Shown here one piece after another: positions 17,517-26,547 of a stretch of DNA of 64,000 nucleotides. Position 1 is the stretch's first letter; each line of letters starts with the position of its first letter. The position numbers were made by a program, and so were the translations under genes. The notes beneath the pieces are model-generated. The model searched no databases and was not told the origin of the DNA. It saw only the letters and a program-made list of their open reading frames with translations. The stretch comes from JBBRZM01 sp963813635 (GTDB lineage: Bacteria > Actinomycetota > Acidimicrobiia > IMCC26256 > JBBRZM01): assembly GCA_963813635.1 (NCBI GenBank), contig CAWEZO010000007.1:62001-126000 (forward strand), written 5' to 3'.

Positions 17517-19313
17517 GTGCTGACCGTGGCGACCGGCCCGCTGAGGCACCGTCGCACGCGGGCACCGTCGGGGATCTCTCCGGAGGTGGTGCGGAGCTTC
17601 AGGTCGCAGCTGACGAAGGGCGAGGATGTCGTCGATCCGACGACGTGGGCCGGGTCGATCCCCCAGGTGCAGGGCATCGCGCCGCGGGTGCGCATCGGTC
17701 GCAGCAGATGGTTCAACCTGCTCTGGTTGCTGCCGATCGGGTTTGTCGTCTTGATCGGTGCCGTGGCGGCCGCGAAGGGGCTGCGCAACATCCCGTCCGT
17801 CGAGCGTTTCATCGCCCGCCACCCCGGCACCGTCGAGACCGCCAGCGCCAAAGCGAGTCCTGGGCTGCCGATCTGGGTCGGCGTGCAGCACTTCTTCAAC
17901 CTGTTCCTGTTGATCTTCATCATCCGGTCCGGAGTGCAGATCCTCAGTGACCACCCTCGGTTGTACTGGACGAGGCACAGCACTCCCGGCAAGGAATGGT
18001 TCCGCATCCAGAAGCCGGTTCCGGACGAGCCCTTGTGGACCGCGAAGCAAGACTCCATCAGCCTGCCGCGCCAGGTTGGTCTGCCAGGGATCCGACACTC
18101 AATCGGTCTCGCCCGCTGGTGGCACCTCGGAACGGCTTCCCTGTGGTTACTCAACGGCGTCGTCTTCTACGTCCTGTTGTTCACGACCTCTCAGTGGCGT
18201 CGCGTCGTGCCCACCACTTGGGCCGTGTTCCCCAACGCGCTCTCGGTGCTGATCCAGTACCTGTCGTTGCACTGGCCGACCGAGAACGGATGGGTCGCGT
18301 ACAACAGTCTTCAACTGCTCGCTTACTTCGTCACGATCTTCGTTGCCGCACCACTCGCGCTCATCACCGGGCTCGGCATGTCACCGGCACTCTCGACGCG
18401 CTTCAAGCGGGTCAGCAAGGTGCTGAGCATCCAGACCGCACGATCCCTGCACTTTCTGGTACTGGTCTGGTTCCTCGTGTTCATCGTGAGCCACGTCGCC
18501 CTCGTGTTCACGACCGGACTGCTCAACAACCTGAACCACGTCTATGCGGCACGCAATGATGACAGTTGGATCGGTTTCGCAGTCTTCGCGGCGTCGATGG
18601 TCGTGGTCATCGTCGGCTGGGTGGCGGCGACCCCATTCACCCTGCGTCACCCCCGCGTCGTGCAGCGAGTCGGCTTCGCGCTGATCGGTCCCGCACAGCG
18701 CCTCTTCGAGCACGTGGACGCCACCCCGGGCGAGTACACCGAGAAAGACATCTCACCCTACTTCTGGCACAACGGGCAGTACCCCGACTCCGACGAGTAC
18801 AAGGCACTCTTCGACGGAAACTTCGTCGACTATCGGTTGCGCATCAACGGTCTGGTCGACAACCCTGCCGACCTCTCCCTGGCCCAGTTGCGCGCCCTCC
18901 CGCACCACGAGCAGATCACCCAACAGTTCTGCATCCAGGGATGGTCGGGGATCGCCAAGTGGGGTGGCGTGTCGATGCAGGCCATCATGGACCTGGTCAA
19001 GCCGCAGCCCGAAGCCAAGTGGGTCGTCTTCTATTCGCTCGGCGACGGCGCCGACGAGGGCGTCTACTACGACGCACACTCGATCGACCAGATGAGTTAC
19101 CACTTGACGATGCTCGCTTACGACATGAACGGTGCGCCGCTGTCTTTCGGCCACGGCGCTCCGCTGCGGTTGCGCAACGAGACACAGCTCGGCTTCAAGC
19201 AGGTGAAGTGGATCAAGGGTGTGGAGTTCGTCGCAGACTTCTCCCACATCGGCGGGGGCTACGGCGGCTACAACCAGGACCACGAATTCTTCGGCTATCG
19301 ACAGTCGATCTGA
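17517..19313 (+). CDS. Cytochrome b561-type membrane domain fused to a sulfite-oxidase-type molybdopterin domain
   Basis: 598 residues. Six probable membrane helices lie between about residues 65 and 390, with histidines in four of them (VQHFFN, RWWHLGT, RSLHFLV, IVSHVAL) as expected of a haem-b cytochrome. From about residue 430 a sulfite-oxidase-type Mo domain follows: RINGLVDNPADLSLAQLRAL, then QFCIQGWSGIAKWGG with the cysteine that binds molybdenum, and DMNGAPLSFGHGAPLRLR. The protein would pass electrons between quinones and a periplasmic or cytoplasmic Mo centre; the substrate is unknown. The GTG at 17517 has no good ribosome site and the first 45 residues look non-native, so the true start may be downstream. 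Confidence 0.85.
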   Translation: MLTVATGPLRHRRTRAPSGISPEVVRSFRSQLTKGEDVVDPTTWAGSIPQVQGIAPRVRIGRSRWFNLLWLLPIGFVVLIGAVAAAKGLRNIPSVERFIARHPGTVETASAKASPGLPIWVGVQHFFNLFLLIFIIRSGVQILSDHPRLYWTRHSTPGKEWFRIQKPVPDEPLWTAKQDSISLPRQVGLPGIRHSIGLARWWHLGTASLWLLNGVVFYVLLFTTSQWRRVVPTTWAVFPNALSVLIQYLSLHWPTENGWVAYNSLQLLAYFVTIFVAAPLALITGLGMSPALSTRFKRVSKVLSIQTARSLHFLVLVWFLVFIVSHVALVFTTGLLNNLNHVYAARNDDSWIGFAVFAASMVVVIVGWVAATPFTLRHPRVVQRVGFALIGPAQRLFEHVDATPGEYTEKDISPYFWHNGQYPDSDEYKALFDGNFVDYRLRINGLVDNPADLSLAQLRALPHHEQITQQFCIQGWSGIAKWGGVSMQAIMDLVKPQPEAKWVVFYSLGDGADEGVYYDAHSIDQMSYHLTMLAYDMNGAPLSFGHGAPLRLRNETQLGFKQVKWIKGVEFVADFSHIGGGYGGYNQDHEFFGYRQSI

Positions 19314-19951
19314 CGAGTCCAAGGTGGCCGCCCCGCCGTTGGCCATCGGGTGACGAGCGGGCGCTGCTCTGCCTGACCGCCGCCGTCCGACCGACGTCCG
19401 TCGGATCAGTGACCGACAGCGGCGGTGTGATCCCGACGTCGTAGACGAGCGTGTCGTTGACGAGGCGCACGCCTTCGGTGGGGACATGGGGAGTGAGACG
19501 GCCATCGTGCATGAGGTGCACGACGTCGACGCCTCGCACCAGCACGAGATGGTCGGCGAGCAGACGACGATGGCAACGCCACCACACCGACTCACTGCAC
19601 ATCACGGCCGTCGGTTCGCTTCTGGCAAGCGTCAGCAAATTCTCGACGCCTGCGAGGAAGTCAGGCGTCTCCATGTAGTCGGCGTAGGCCCGGAATGCGT
19701 CGTTGCGCAGCGCAACGTGCTTCGAGCCAGCGATCGGTCGGCGTCGACCGCCCAATTCGCGCATCCAGACGTAGCCGATGTCCCGCGTCTGGCACCCACC
19801 GCTCCATCTCCTCACGACCGAACTGCGGGTTGTGACGGCTGCCGGGAAACGACCGCACGTCCACCACGCGACCGACACGCGCACCGTCGAGCAACGAGGC
19901 GAACGCCTCGGCAGTGAGCGTGCCGTGCCCAAAGGTGCGCAGCGTTGTCAT
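19213..19951 (-). CDS. DUF488 family protein (frameshifted)
   Basis: Starts LRTFGHGTLTAEAFASLL, then VDVRSFPGSRHNPQF, and after a slip near 19780 continues YVWMRELGGRR, AYADYMETPDF, AVMCSESVWWRCHRRLLADH and a final VHLMHDGRLTPHVP. That is the whole DUF488 fold including the conserved CSE and RR positions; the family is uncharacterised. The ATG at 19951 begins the family match. The span is one base more than a multiple of three. Beyond about 19440 the frame runs on with no similarity and overlaps the end of the molybdenum fusion gene on the other strand by 100 bases, so the true C-terminus is uncertain. Confidence 0.8.
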
Positions 19952-20301
19952 CGCCGCCCTCCGTCTGAACCGACACTCATGACGCGAGCGTATGGTGTTG
20001 AGCAGGCACTTCGGCAAGGCACGATGCCTGACTGGAAACAGCGTGACGAAGACGTCTCGTAACTCGAGATCGATTCGAGTCTGGTCCGGCCGAACCAACC
20101 CTCACGGAACAGAGGAGACCCGAACAAACCCATGGACCGTCATGTGTCTGTCGCGGTTCAACAAGATCGCGGTTCGAGCGCGACACCGAGGCCGTGCTCG
20201 CACGTACCGTTTGACCTCAAGGCACAAACACGACCCCTCGGTGCTGCGCAATCGACCGAGCACAACCCACCTGAACCGTCGAGATGGTGAGCCTCCGGCG
20301 G
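19952..20301. other. 350 bp gap, nothing recognised
   Basis: This stretch lies between the start of the DUF488 gene and the end of the DUF1326 gene, both minus strand. No open frame has similarity or a ribosome site. It should hold the DUF488 promoter. Confidence 0.4.
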
Positions 20302-20925
20302 TCAGGTGGCGGCGTCGGAGTGGTAGTCGAAGTCGGTGAAGAAGGACGCGTGGCGTTTGCCGCGTACTTCGAAGCGGAGGAGCGGGTCGGTGGCTTCGAA
20401 GCCGGTGCCGTAGAGTTCGGTGCCGGGGTGATCGAATCCGGGGATGCCGCATTGCACGTCGCCGGTGTCGGAGGCGGCGCCTTCGCCTTCGAGGGTGACG
20501 TAGCCGACGACGCCGATCCGTTTACGGGGCGCGACGTGTTCGAGGGTGATGCGAGCGGCGCGGACGGCGTGTATCTCGCCGATCGCAGGGCCGTACAGTC
20601 CGGCGACGGCGCCGCCGGCGCGTCCGAGGAAGATGTCGGCGAGCGCCGCCAGTTGCTCTGTGGTGGCGCGGTCGTCGATGTAGAGCACGACTTCCCAGCG
20701 TGTTGTCGGTTCCACGTTGTCGAAGTAGCGCAACGTCATGACAACAGACAGCCCCGAGAGGTCGAGGTCATCGGCGTGTCCGGCTTCCACGATCCATGAC
20801 AAGGCACCGAAACACTCGCCGTAGGTGGATGGGCCGCCGGGACGGCCGTGGACCGCTCGGCACGGGCAGATCGCTTCGCAGTTGCAGCCTTCGAAGTACG
20901 AGCCGCGGACCTGCCAGTCGTTCAC
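20302..20925 (-). CDS. DUF1326 family protein
   Basis: 207 residues beginning VNDWQVRGSYFEGCNCEAIC, with CNCEAICPC as the conserved cysteine cluster of DUF1326, then GECFGALSWIVEAGHAD and the later GHPG-type region. Its function is not established; the cysteines suggest metal binding. The GTG at 20925 follows GGAAGGA and overlaps the stop of the DUF2182 gene (GTGA), so the two are coupled. DUF1326 with DUF2182 is a widely recurring gene pair. Confidence 0.9.
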   Translation of the reverse strand: MNDWQVRGSYFEGCNCEAICPCRAVHGRPGGPSTYGECFGALSWIVEAGHADDLDLSGLSVVMTLRYFDNVEPTTRWEVVLYIDDRATTEQLAALADIFLGRAGGAVAGLYGPAIGEIHAVRAARITLEHVAPRKRIGVVGYVTLEGEGAASDTGDVQCGIPGFDHPGTELYGTGFEATDPLLRFEVRGKRHASFFTDFDYHSDAAT

Positions 20926-21707
20926 ATCCTTCCCTTCGTCATCATCGAGCTCGGCGAGTGCAGGCCGGGTGCGATCGCCGGATGCCCGACGACGACGATT
21001 GCGAGCACGATGGATGCCACACCGACGGCGCGGGCGAACCCGACGCCTCCTCGCCACGCCTTCTCGATGAGCACGACCGCCGCGACCGCGAGCATCGCGA
21101 ACACGTTCATGAGACCGAACGCGAGCAGCACCAGCATCAGCGCCCAGCAACAACCGGTGCAGAAGAGACCGTGGAGCGCACCGGCACGGAGGTCGCGACC
21201 GGGGCCGTGGTACGCCGAGTACTTCAACGTGAAGCCGAGCGGCGAACGACACAACGCGAGACAACGATCCTTGAACGGCGTGAGTTGGTACACGCCGCAC
21301 GACAGAAAGATGATCGCTGCGAGCGCGGTCGCAGCCGTCGCGTCGTGAGCGACGAGTCGTTCGGTGATCCAGGCGAGACCGAACGCGGGGAGCCCAATCA
21401 CACACCACGCGAGGAGGTACCCGGCCGCGAAGGCGAGGAGGCGCCGCGGGCGATGTTCGGTGAAGCGCCGTGTGTAGAACGACGCGAACGGCACGACGCC
21501 CGGCAGCATCATCGCGGCCATCATCAACGTCCATACGCCGACGAACGCGATGACACCGAGCCCCATCGTCCCGGGCATCGCACCCATGCCATAGCTCAGC
21601 GCGACGATCGCGATCCACGCTCCCGCAGCCGACAACAGGAGCAACGCCGCTGTCGGCAGAGACTGCCGACCCGCGAACAGGTCGCGGCCTCCACTCGTCA
21701 CCGTCAT
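20922..21707 (-). CDS. DUF2182 family integral membrane protein
   Basis: 261 residues with about six membrane helices. WTLMMAAMMLPGVVPF carries the methionine-rich stretch typical of DUF2182, and CGVYQLTPFKDRCLALCRSP and HGLFCTGCCWALMLVL give the conserved cysteines. Family members are predicted metal-binding membrane proteins and are commonly encoded beside DUF1326. The ATG at 21707 is the only good start. An IS6 remnant begins within 25 bases upstream, so the native promoter has probably been replaced. Confidence 0.9.
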   Translation of the reverse strand: MTVTSGGRDLFAGRQSLPTAALLLLSAAGAWIAIVALSYGMGAMPGTMGLGVIAFVGVWTLMMAAMMLPGVVPFASFYTRRFTEHRPRRLLAFAAGYLLAWCVIGLPAFGLAWITERLVAHDATAATALAAIIFLSCGVYQLTPFKDRCLALCRSPLGFTLKYSAYHGPGRDLRAGALHGLFCTGCCWALMLVLLAFGLMNVFAMLAVAAVVLIEKAWRGGVGFARAVGVASIVLAIVVVGHPAIAPGLHSPSSMMTKGRM

Positions 21708-21728
21708 AGACGGCCAACCTTTGTCGCT

Positions 21729-22149
21729 TCACCCGAGCGACGTCAACGACGCAACCGTAAGCGATGATGTGGCTGTACTGATCGATCGCCCGGTAAGGTG
21801 GCGCCACCGGCCGGCGACTTTCACAGAGGTCTCGTCCACAAACCAGCGGTCGCCGACGACGTGCCGGCACGGCCGGGCCGCGTCGGCCAACAGCGGGGTG
21901 AAGCGCTGGACCCAGCGGAAGACGGTGACGTGGTCGACCTCAATCCCGCGCTCATTGAGGAGCTCTTCGACGTCGCGGCCGGAGAGCCCGTACCGCAGAT
22001 ACCAACGCAGGGCGAGGACGATGACCTCGGGCGGGAACCGGAACCCGGCGAACGCCGAAGCCGGGACGATGGGCATACGAGGGCCGTGGGATCGAAGCAT
22101 TGCCATACTGTCGTCCCCGAACGGGACAGTGGCTCAATGCAACAGTGCC
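21729..22149 (-). mobile_element. IS6-family remnant C: N-terminal transposase part with inverted repeat
   Basis: The best-preserved N-terminal half in the window: 125 residues, FRFPPEVIVLALRWYLRYG, EELLNERGIEVDHVTVFRW, RFTPLLADAARPCRHVVG and RWFVDETSVKVAGRWRH, which includes the first catalytic aspartate. It then runs out of register at about 21790 where the rest of the DDE domain should be. The outer end (22134-22149) is, read inward, GGCACTGTTGCATTGA, the same as in remnant A. The frame is open but the enzyme cannot work. Confidence 0.9.
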
Positions 22150-22192
22150 GCCCGATGAGCATCGAGCACCCGGCGCGGCCGGGTCGGTCGGC

Positions 22193-23086
22193 ATGACCGG
22201 CCTGCCCGCGAGCGTCGAGATCCGGGACTGCTGCCCGCGCGACGGTCTCCAGCCACTCCCACCACTCGCCGCCGAGGACCGGGTCTCGCTCGTCGAGGAT
22301 CTGTTCGCCTCGGGCCTCGCCGACGTCGAGGTCGGGGCGTTCGTGTCACCGAAGGCCGTCCCCGCGATGGCGGGTTCGGGTGAGGTCGTCGCGAGTGTCA
22401 CTCCCGCACCGGATCGACGGTGCTGGGCGCTCGTGCCGAACGCACGCGGCGCGCAACTCGCGCTGGATGCCGGCATCGAGCACCTCACGGTGACCGTCTC
22501 GGCGTCGGAGGAGTACAGTCAAAGGAACGTCGGCATGTCGGTCGACGAGTCGCTCGTACAGGTGGCGCAGGTAAGCGGGCTCGCGCGCGATCAGGTAGTG
22601 GACGCGGTGGTGTCGTGCGCGTTCGGCTCGCCCTTCGATGACCGCGTGACCGCGTCGTGGGTCGCCGAGGTGTGCAGCCGGCTCTCCACGATCGGCGTCG
22701 ACCGGCTCACCCTGGCGGATACGACCGGGGTCGCGACGCCTCGTCGGATCGAGCTCGTGCTGTCGACGGTGATACTCGATGTGGGCCTCCACCTCCACGA
22801 CACGCGCGGTACGGCGCTCACGAACGCCTACGCTGCGCTCCGGCTCGGTGTCCACCGGTTCGACACGTCGCTCGGCGGGCTCGGTGGTTCGCCGTTTGCT
22901 CCGGAAGCAGGAGGCAACCTCGCAACCGAGGACCTCGTGCTGCTGCTGGGCGATCTCGGCGTCGCAACCGGCGTCGAGCTGGCCGCGTTGCTCGCGGCGG
23001 GGGAGCGGCTCGCGGTTCTCATCGGTCGACAGCTGCCGAGCCGGGTGGCCAAGGCTGGTGCACTGCCGGAGTTCGAGGCGAGCTGA
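22193..23086 (+). CDS. Hydroxymethylglutaryl-CoA lyase
   Basis: HMG-CoA lyase splits HMG-CoA to acetoacetate and acetyl-CoA in leucine breakdown and ketone metabolism. The 297-residue protein has the TIM-barrel landmarks: EIRDCCPRDGLQ near residue 10 (the catalytic RDGLQ), VEVGAFVSPKAVPAMA, LTVTVSASEEYSQRNVGM, LHLHDTRGTALTNAYAAL with the metal-binding HxH-type pair, and GGLGGSPFAPEAGGNLATED near the end. The ATG at 22193 lies 44 bases past an IS6 end. Acetoacetyl-CoA synthetase follows 18 bases later, a logical next step. Confidence 0.92.
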   Translation: MTGLPASVEIRDCCPRDGLQPLPPLAAEDRVSLVEDLFASGLADVEVGAFVSPKAVPAMAGSGEVVASVTPAPDRRCWALVPNARGAQLALDAGIEHLTVTVSASEEYSQRNVGMSVDESLVQVAQVSGLARDQVVDAVVSCAFGSPFDDRVTASWVAEVCSRLSTIGVDRLTLADTTGVATPRRIELVLSTVILDVGLHLHDTRGTALTNAYAALRLGVHRFDTSLGGLGGSPFAPEAGGNLATEDLVLLLGDLGVATGVELAALLAAGERLAVLIGRQLPSRVAKAGALPEFEAS

Positions 23087-23104
23087 GATGCCCACGGGGC
23101 CGTC

Positions 23105-25058
23105 GTGACTGATCTCGTTCGCGGCGAGGTCGTCTGGTCGCCGCCGGCCGAGGTCGTCGACCGGAGTCGGATCGGCGAGTTCCTCCGGTGGCTCACCGTC
23201 GAACGCGGCCGTACGTTTCGCAGTTACGCCGAGCTGTGGGCCTGGTCCGTCGACGACCTCGAAGGGTTCTGGGACGCGCTGGCCGCGTGGAGCGGGATGC
23301 GTTGGCACGCACGGCCGTCGCGTGTGCTCGGTGATGGCGACCGGTCGATGCCCAGCCGCTGGTTTCCCGACGGCACCCTGAACTACGCGGAACACGCGCT
23401 TGCGTTCGCGGGTGTCGAACCCGACGCGGTGGCGGTCGTGGCGCGCTCGCAGACCCGCGAACGCTCGCAGCTCACGTGGGGGGAGCTCGCCGATCAGGTC
23501 GCGCGGTGTCGCGCCGGTCTCGTTCGGCTCGGTGTTCGCTCGGGCGACAGGGTCGTTGCCTTCACGCCCAACATCCCCGAAACGCTTATCGCTTTCCTCG
23601 CGGCCGCGTCATTGGGCGCGGTGTGGTCGTCGTGCCCACCGGAGTTCGGCCCGCGTGCGGTGGTCGATCGCTTCGCGCAGGTGGAACCCACGGTACTGCT
23701 GGCGGTCGACGGCTATCGCTACGGCACCAAGGTCATCGACCGCCGCTCCGACGTCGACACCATCCGTGCCGCGCTGCCGACGGTGCGCCACGTCGTGCCG
23801 ATCCGCTACCTCGGCACCGGCGACGACGGTTGGACAGGGCTGCTGGCCGAGCACACGCCGCTCGACGTCGACGCCGTGCCATCCGATCATCCGCTCTACG
23901 TCCTGTACTCCTCCGGCACCACCGGCCTGCCCAAGGCGATCGTGCACGGGCACGGGGGTATCACCGCCGAGCACCTGAAGGTGCTCGCGCTCCACCAGGA
24001 TCTCGGACCTGGCGACCGGTTCATGTGGTTCTCCACGACCGGGTGGATGATGTGGAACTACCTCGTGTCGGGGCTGCTCGTCGGTGCGGCGATCGTGCTC
24101 TACGACGGTGACCCGGGGCACCCCGATCTCTCTGCGCTCTGGCGGCTCGCGGCCGACGAGCGCGTCGACGTGCTCGGGGCGAGCGCGCCGTTCCTCATGG
24201 CATGCCATAAGTCGGGCCTCGCGCCCGGTCGTGAGCTCGACCTCTCGCGCCTGCCGCGCCGTCGGGTCGACGGGCGCGCCCCTCCCAGCCGACGGATTCC
24301 GTTGGGTGCGCGATGCGGTGGGCGACCGCGTGCAGGTCACGTCGATCAGCGGGGGCACCGATGTGTGCACCGCGTTCGTCGGCATGGTGCCTCTCCTGCC
24401 GGTGCGCGCGGGCGAAATCTCCTGTCGCCTGCTCGGTTGCGACGTGCGCGCGTTCGACGCGTCGGGCGCCGAATGCCCAGCGGGCGTGCAGGGCGAGATG
24501 GTGATCACCGCGCCGATGCCCTCGATGCCGGTGTGCTTGTGGGCTGATCCCGACAACGAGCGGTACCGCGCCGCGTACTTCGCCGACTACCCGGGCGTGT
24601 GGCGCCATGGCGATTGGATCACGTTCTTCGACGACGGCGCGTGCACGATCACCGGACGCTCCGACGCCACGTTGAACCGCGGCGGTGTCCGCCTCGGTAC
24701 CAGCGACTTCTACGCGGCCGTCGAGGCCCTGCCCGAGGTCGCCGACAGCCTCGTGGTGCACCTGGAGAACGACGACGGAATCGGCGAGCTCATCCTGTTC
24801 GTCGCGCTCGCCCCCGGCGTGGAGCTCGACGACGAGCTGCGCGGCCGGATCGCCACCGTCTTGCGTGTGCAGCTGTCGCCCCGACACGTTCCGGATCGCA
24901 TCGAGGCCGTATCGGGAATCCCGCGCACCCTCTCGGGCAAGAAGCTCGAGGTCCCGGTCAAGCGGATCCTCACCGGCACCCCCGCCGATCGGGCCGCGTC
25001 CCGCGAATCGCTCGCGAACCCCGAAGTCCTCGACCATTTCACCGCGTTCACCCGGTGA
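23105..25058 (+). CDS. Acetoacetyl-CoA synthetase (frameshifted)
   Basis: An acyl-adenylate-forming enzyme that turns acetoacetate, CoA and ATP into acetoacetyl-CoA. The N-terminal AACS region (SRWFPDGTLNYAEH), the P-loop YSSGTTGLPKAIVHGHGG, the AACS-specific FSTTGWMMWNYLVSGLL and, after a slip near 24256, GSTGAPLPADGFRWV, SGGTDVCTAFVG, WRHGDWITFFDDG, GRSDATLNRGGVRLGTSDFY and the C-terminal lysine region TLSGKKLEVPVKRIL are all present. Total about 650 residues, normal for the family; the span is one base over a multiple of three. The gene follows HMG-CoA lyase, whose product is its substrate. An IS6 end begins at the base after its stop codon. Confidence 0.92.
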
Positions 25059-25078
25059 GGCACTGTTGCGTTAGCGCA
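25059..25078 (+). repeat. Solo IS6-type terminal inverted repeat D
   Basis: GGCACTGTTGCGTTAGCGCA begins exactly one base after the TGA of the acetoacetyl-CoA synthetase gene and points toward the acetate transporter. No transposase sequence accompanies it. Its inner part TTGCG-TTAG-CGCAA is itself a small inverted repeat. Confidence 0.6.
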
Positions 25079-25131
25079 AAACCACGTCGACCGGCATGGC
25101 GAAGCGACCGTGGATGACCTTCGAGCGCGAT

Positions 25132-25755
25132 TCAGCCGAGCGGCCAGACCGGCAGGACCGTCCGCTTGAAGGTGGAGTTGGTGACGACGGCGAACGACGC
25201 ATACCACGTGCACGCGGCGGTGACCAGGCCCGCCCATCCGCCGGCCTTCGTCACGTTCTTGGCCATGCTGCCAGTGGCGAACGCGCCGATCGTGAGAAGC
25301 ACGAATGTCACCGTCAACGCGACGAACACCGCGGCGATCGCTGCGGTCGTGCGCAGGCTCGCGATCGTCATATAGAGGGTGAAGATCGCCCACCCGAGGA
25401 GGAACAACCCGGACGCTTTGTGCACTTCGGTCGCCGGTAGCTTCGGCACGATTCGGTCGACGTAATACCAGTACGACAACCAGAACGCACCGAAAGAGCT
25501 GAAAGCGAGCGCAGCGAACGTATTGCCTCTGCGGAACTCCCACATCCCGGCCAACAGCTGGACTGCCCCACCGTAGAACAACGCCAACGCGAGCACGCTC
25601 GCCTCCAGCGTCTTGGACAGCATGTTCGTATTGAAGACGCTCAGCGCGAACGTGGTCATCGCGAACGCGCCCAACCCGAGCGGGCCCGGGTCGGCGATGG
25701 TCGGCGCGGAGAGCGGCGCACCGCTCTGCGTGGGAGGAACCTCAGTCTGTGACAT
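25132..25755 (-). CDS. Acetate uptake transporter (GPR1/FUN34/YaaH, SatP-like)
   Basis: 207 residues with six hydrophobic helices. The N-terminal motif region DPGPLGLGAFAMTTFALSVF matches the NPxGLxxF-type signature, followed by LALFYGGAVQLLAGMWEF, SSFGAFWLSYW and LFLLGWAIFTLYMTI. Members carry acetate or succinate with protons. The ATG at 25755 begins the match, with AGAGGGG upstream. It is convergent with acetoacetyl-CoA synthetase, and together with HMG-CoA lyase forms a small C2/C4-acid set. IS6 pieces lie on both sides. Confidence 0.92.
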   Translation of the reverse strand: MSQTEVPPTQSGAPLSAPTIADPGPLGLGAFAMTTFALSVFNTNMLSKTLEASVLALALFYGGAVQLLAGMWEFRRGNTFAALAFSSFGAFWLSYWYYVDRIVPKLPATEVHKASGLFLLGWAIFTLYMTIASLRTTAAIAAVFVALTVTFVLLTIGAFATGSMAKNVTKAGGWAGLVTAACTWYASFAVVTNSTFKRTVLPVWPLG

Positions 25756-25950
25756 CCGGATCACCCCTCTGTTAACGGCGCGGGCAGCCCCCGGCCTTCT
25801 TCGACGCATCCTGCCCCCAAGTTCCTCGCATGGCAACAGGAATCTCGCCTGCGACGGTGGCGAACCTGGCCTGCGGTGGACCGCGATCGGCTTCTCTCCG
25901 TCATCGCCGGCGGTCGCCAACGGGGGTCGTCTGCGGGTGTGAAATGCACG

Positions 25951-26328
25951 GGCTCTGTTGCATCGGGCCATGCCCGCGTTCGCGTGACCGACCGGGCCTG
26001 GACGTTACGGTCCGTGATCGATGAGCTGATCCCGGCCGCGTTCCACAACAGCAGTACGCGAACAACAAGATCGAATCAGACCACGGCCGGCTCAAGTCCC
26101 GCCTCCATCCGACGCGCCGACTCAAACGCGACCAAACCGTACGCATGATTATGCGCGGTCACGCGTTCATACAGAACCTTCGGCGCGGCCACTACCAACT
26201 CGGGGGCGACGCCCGGTCCCATCGGCGCATCGCGGCCGCGTTCATCCAACTCGCCCGAGTCATCTGAACGGGAAACGGGACCGCAGCTCCGTCTTGCACG
26301 GCCAGTTCCGACTCAACGCAACAGAGCC
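25951..26328 (+). mobile_element. IS6-family remnant E: 378-bp internally deleted element with both inverted repeats
   Basis: Left end GGCTCTGTTGCATCGG (25951-25966) and right end, read inward, GGCTCTGTTGCGTTGA (26313-26328). Between them the plus strand encodes only the C-terminal third of the transposase: VIDELIPAAFHNS, then after a one-base slip QYANNKIESDHGRLKSRL with the catalytic glutamate, and GHAFIQNLRRGHYQL, ending in a stop at about 26266. The ends differ at position 4 from remnants A and C, so this is a second IS6 lineage. With two ends and no transposase it resembles a MITE. Confidence 0.85.
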
Positions 26329-26450
26329 GGCGGGAGTGATCTGGCGGGAGCGATCCGGCGTCGAGGCCGCGGGCGGCGAACAACCGTTCGGCCGCCCGAA
26401 CGTCTCTTCTTTTCTGGACCGGGGCACGAGCGACCGCGCATGCGCCCTGT
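26329..26450 (-). pseudogene. Possible TetR N-terminal fragment
   Basis: The minus strand reads AAERLFAARGLDAGSL and, after a slip, RQITPAG, which looks like the first helices of a TetR-type DNA-binding domain. It stops at the right end of IS6 remnant E, so insertion or deletion there may have removed the rest. The match is about 25 residues only. Confidence 0.3.
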
Positions 26451-26547
26451 ACGGAGCCGCGCATGAAGGCGCCCTGTACGACATGAGTCAAGGGACCTAG
26501 AGTGCACGCTCGTCCAGCGGTGCATCTTGCACGAGGGGGGAGTCGGG

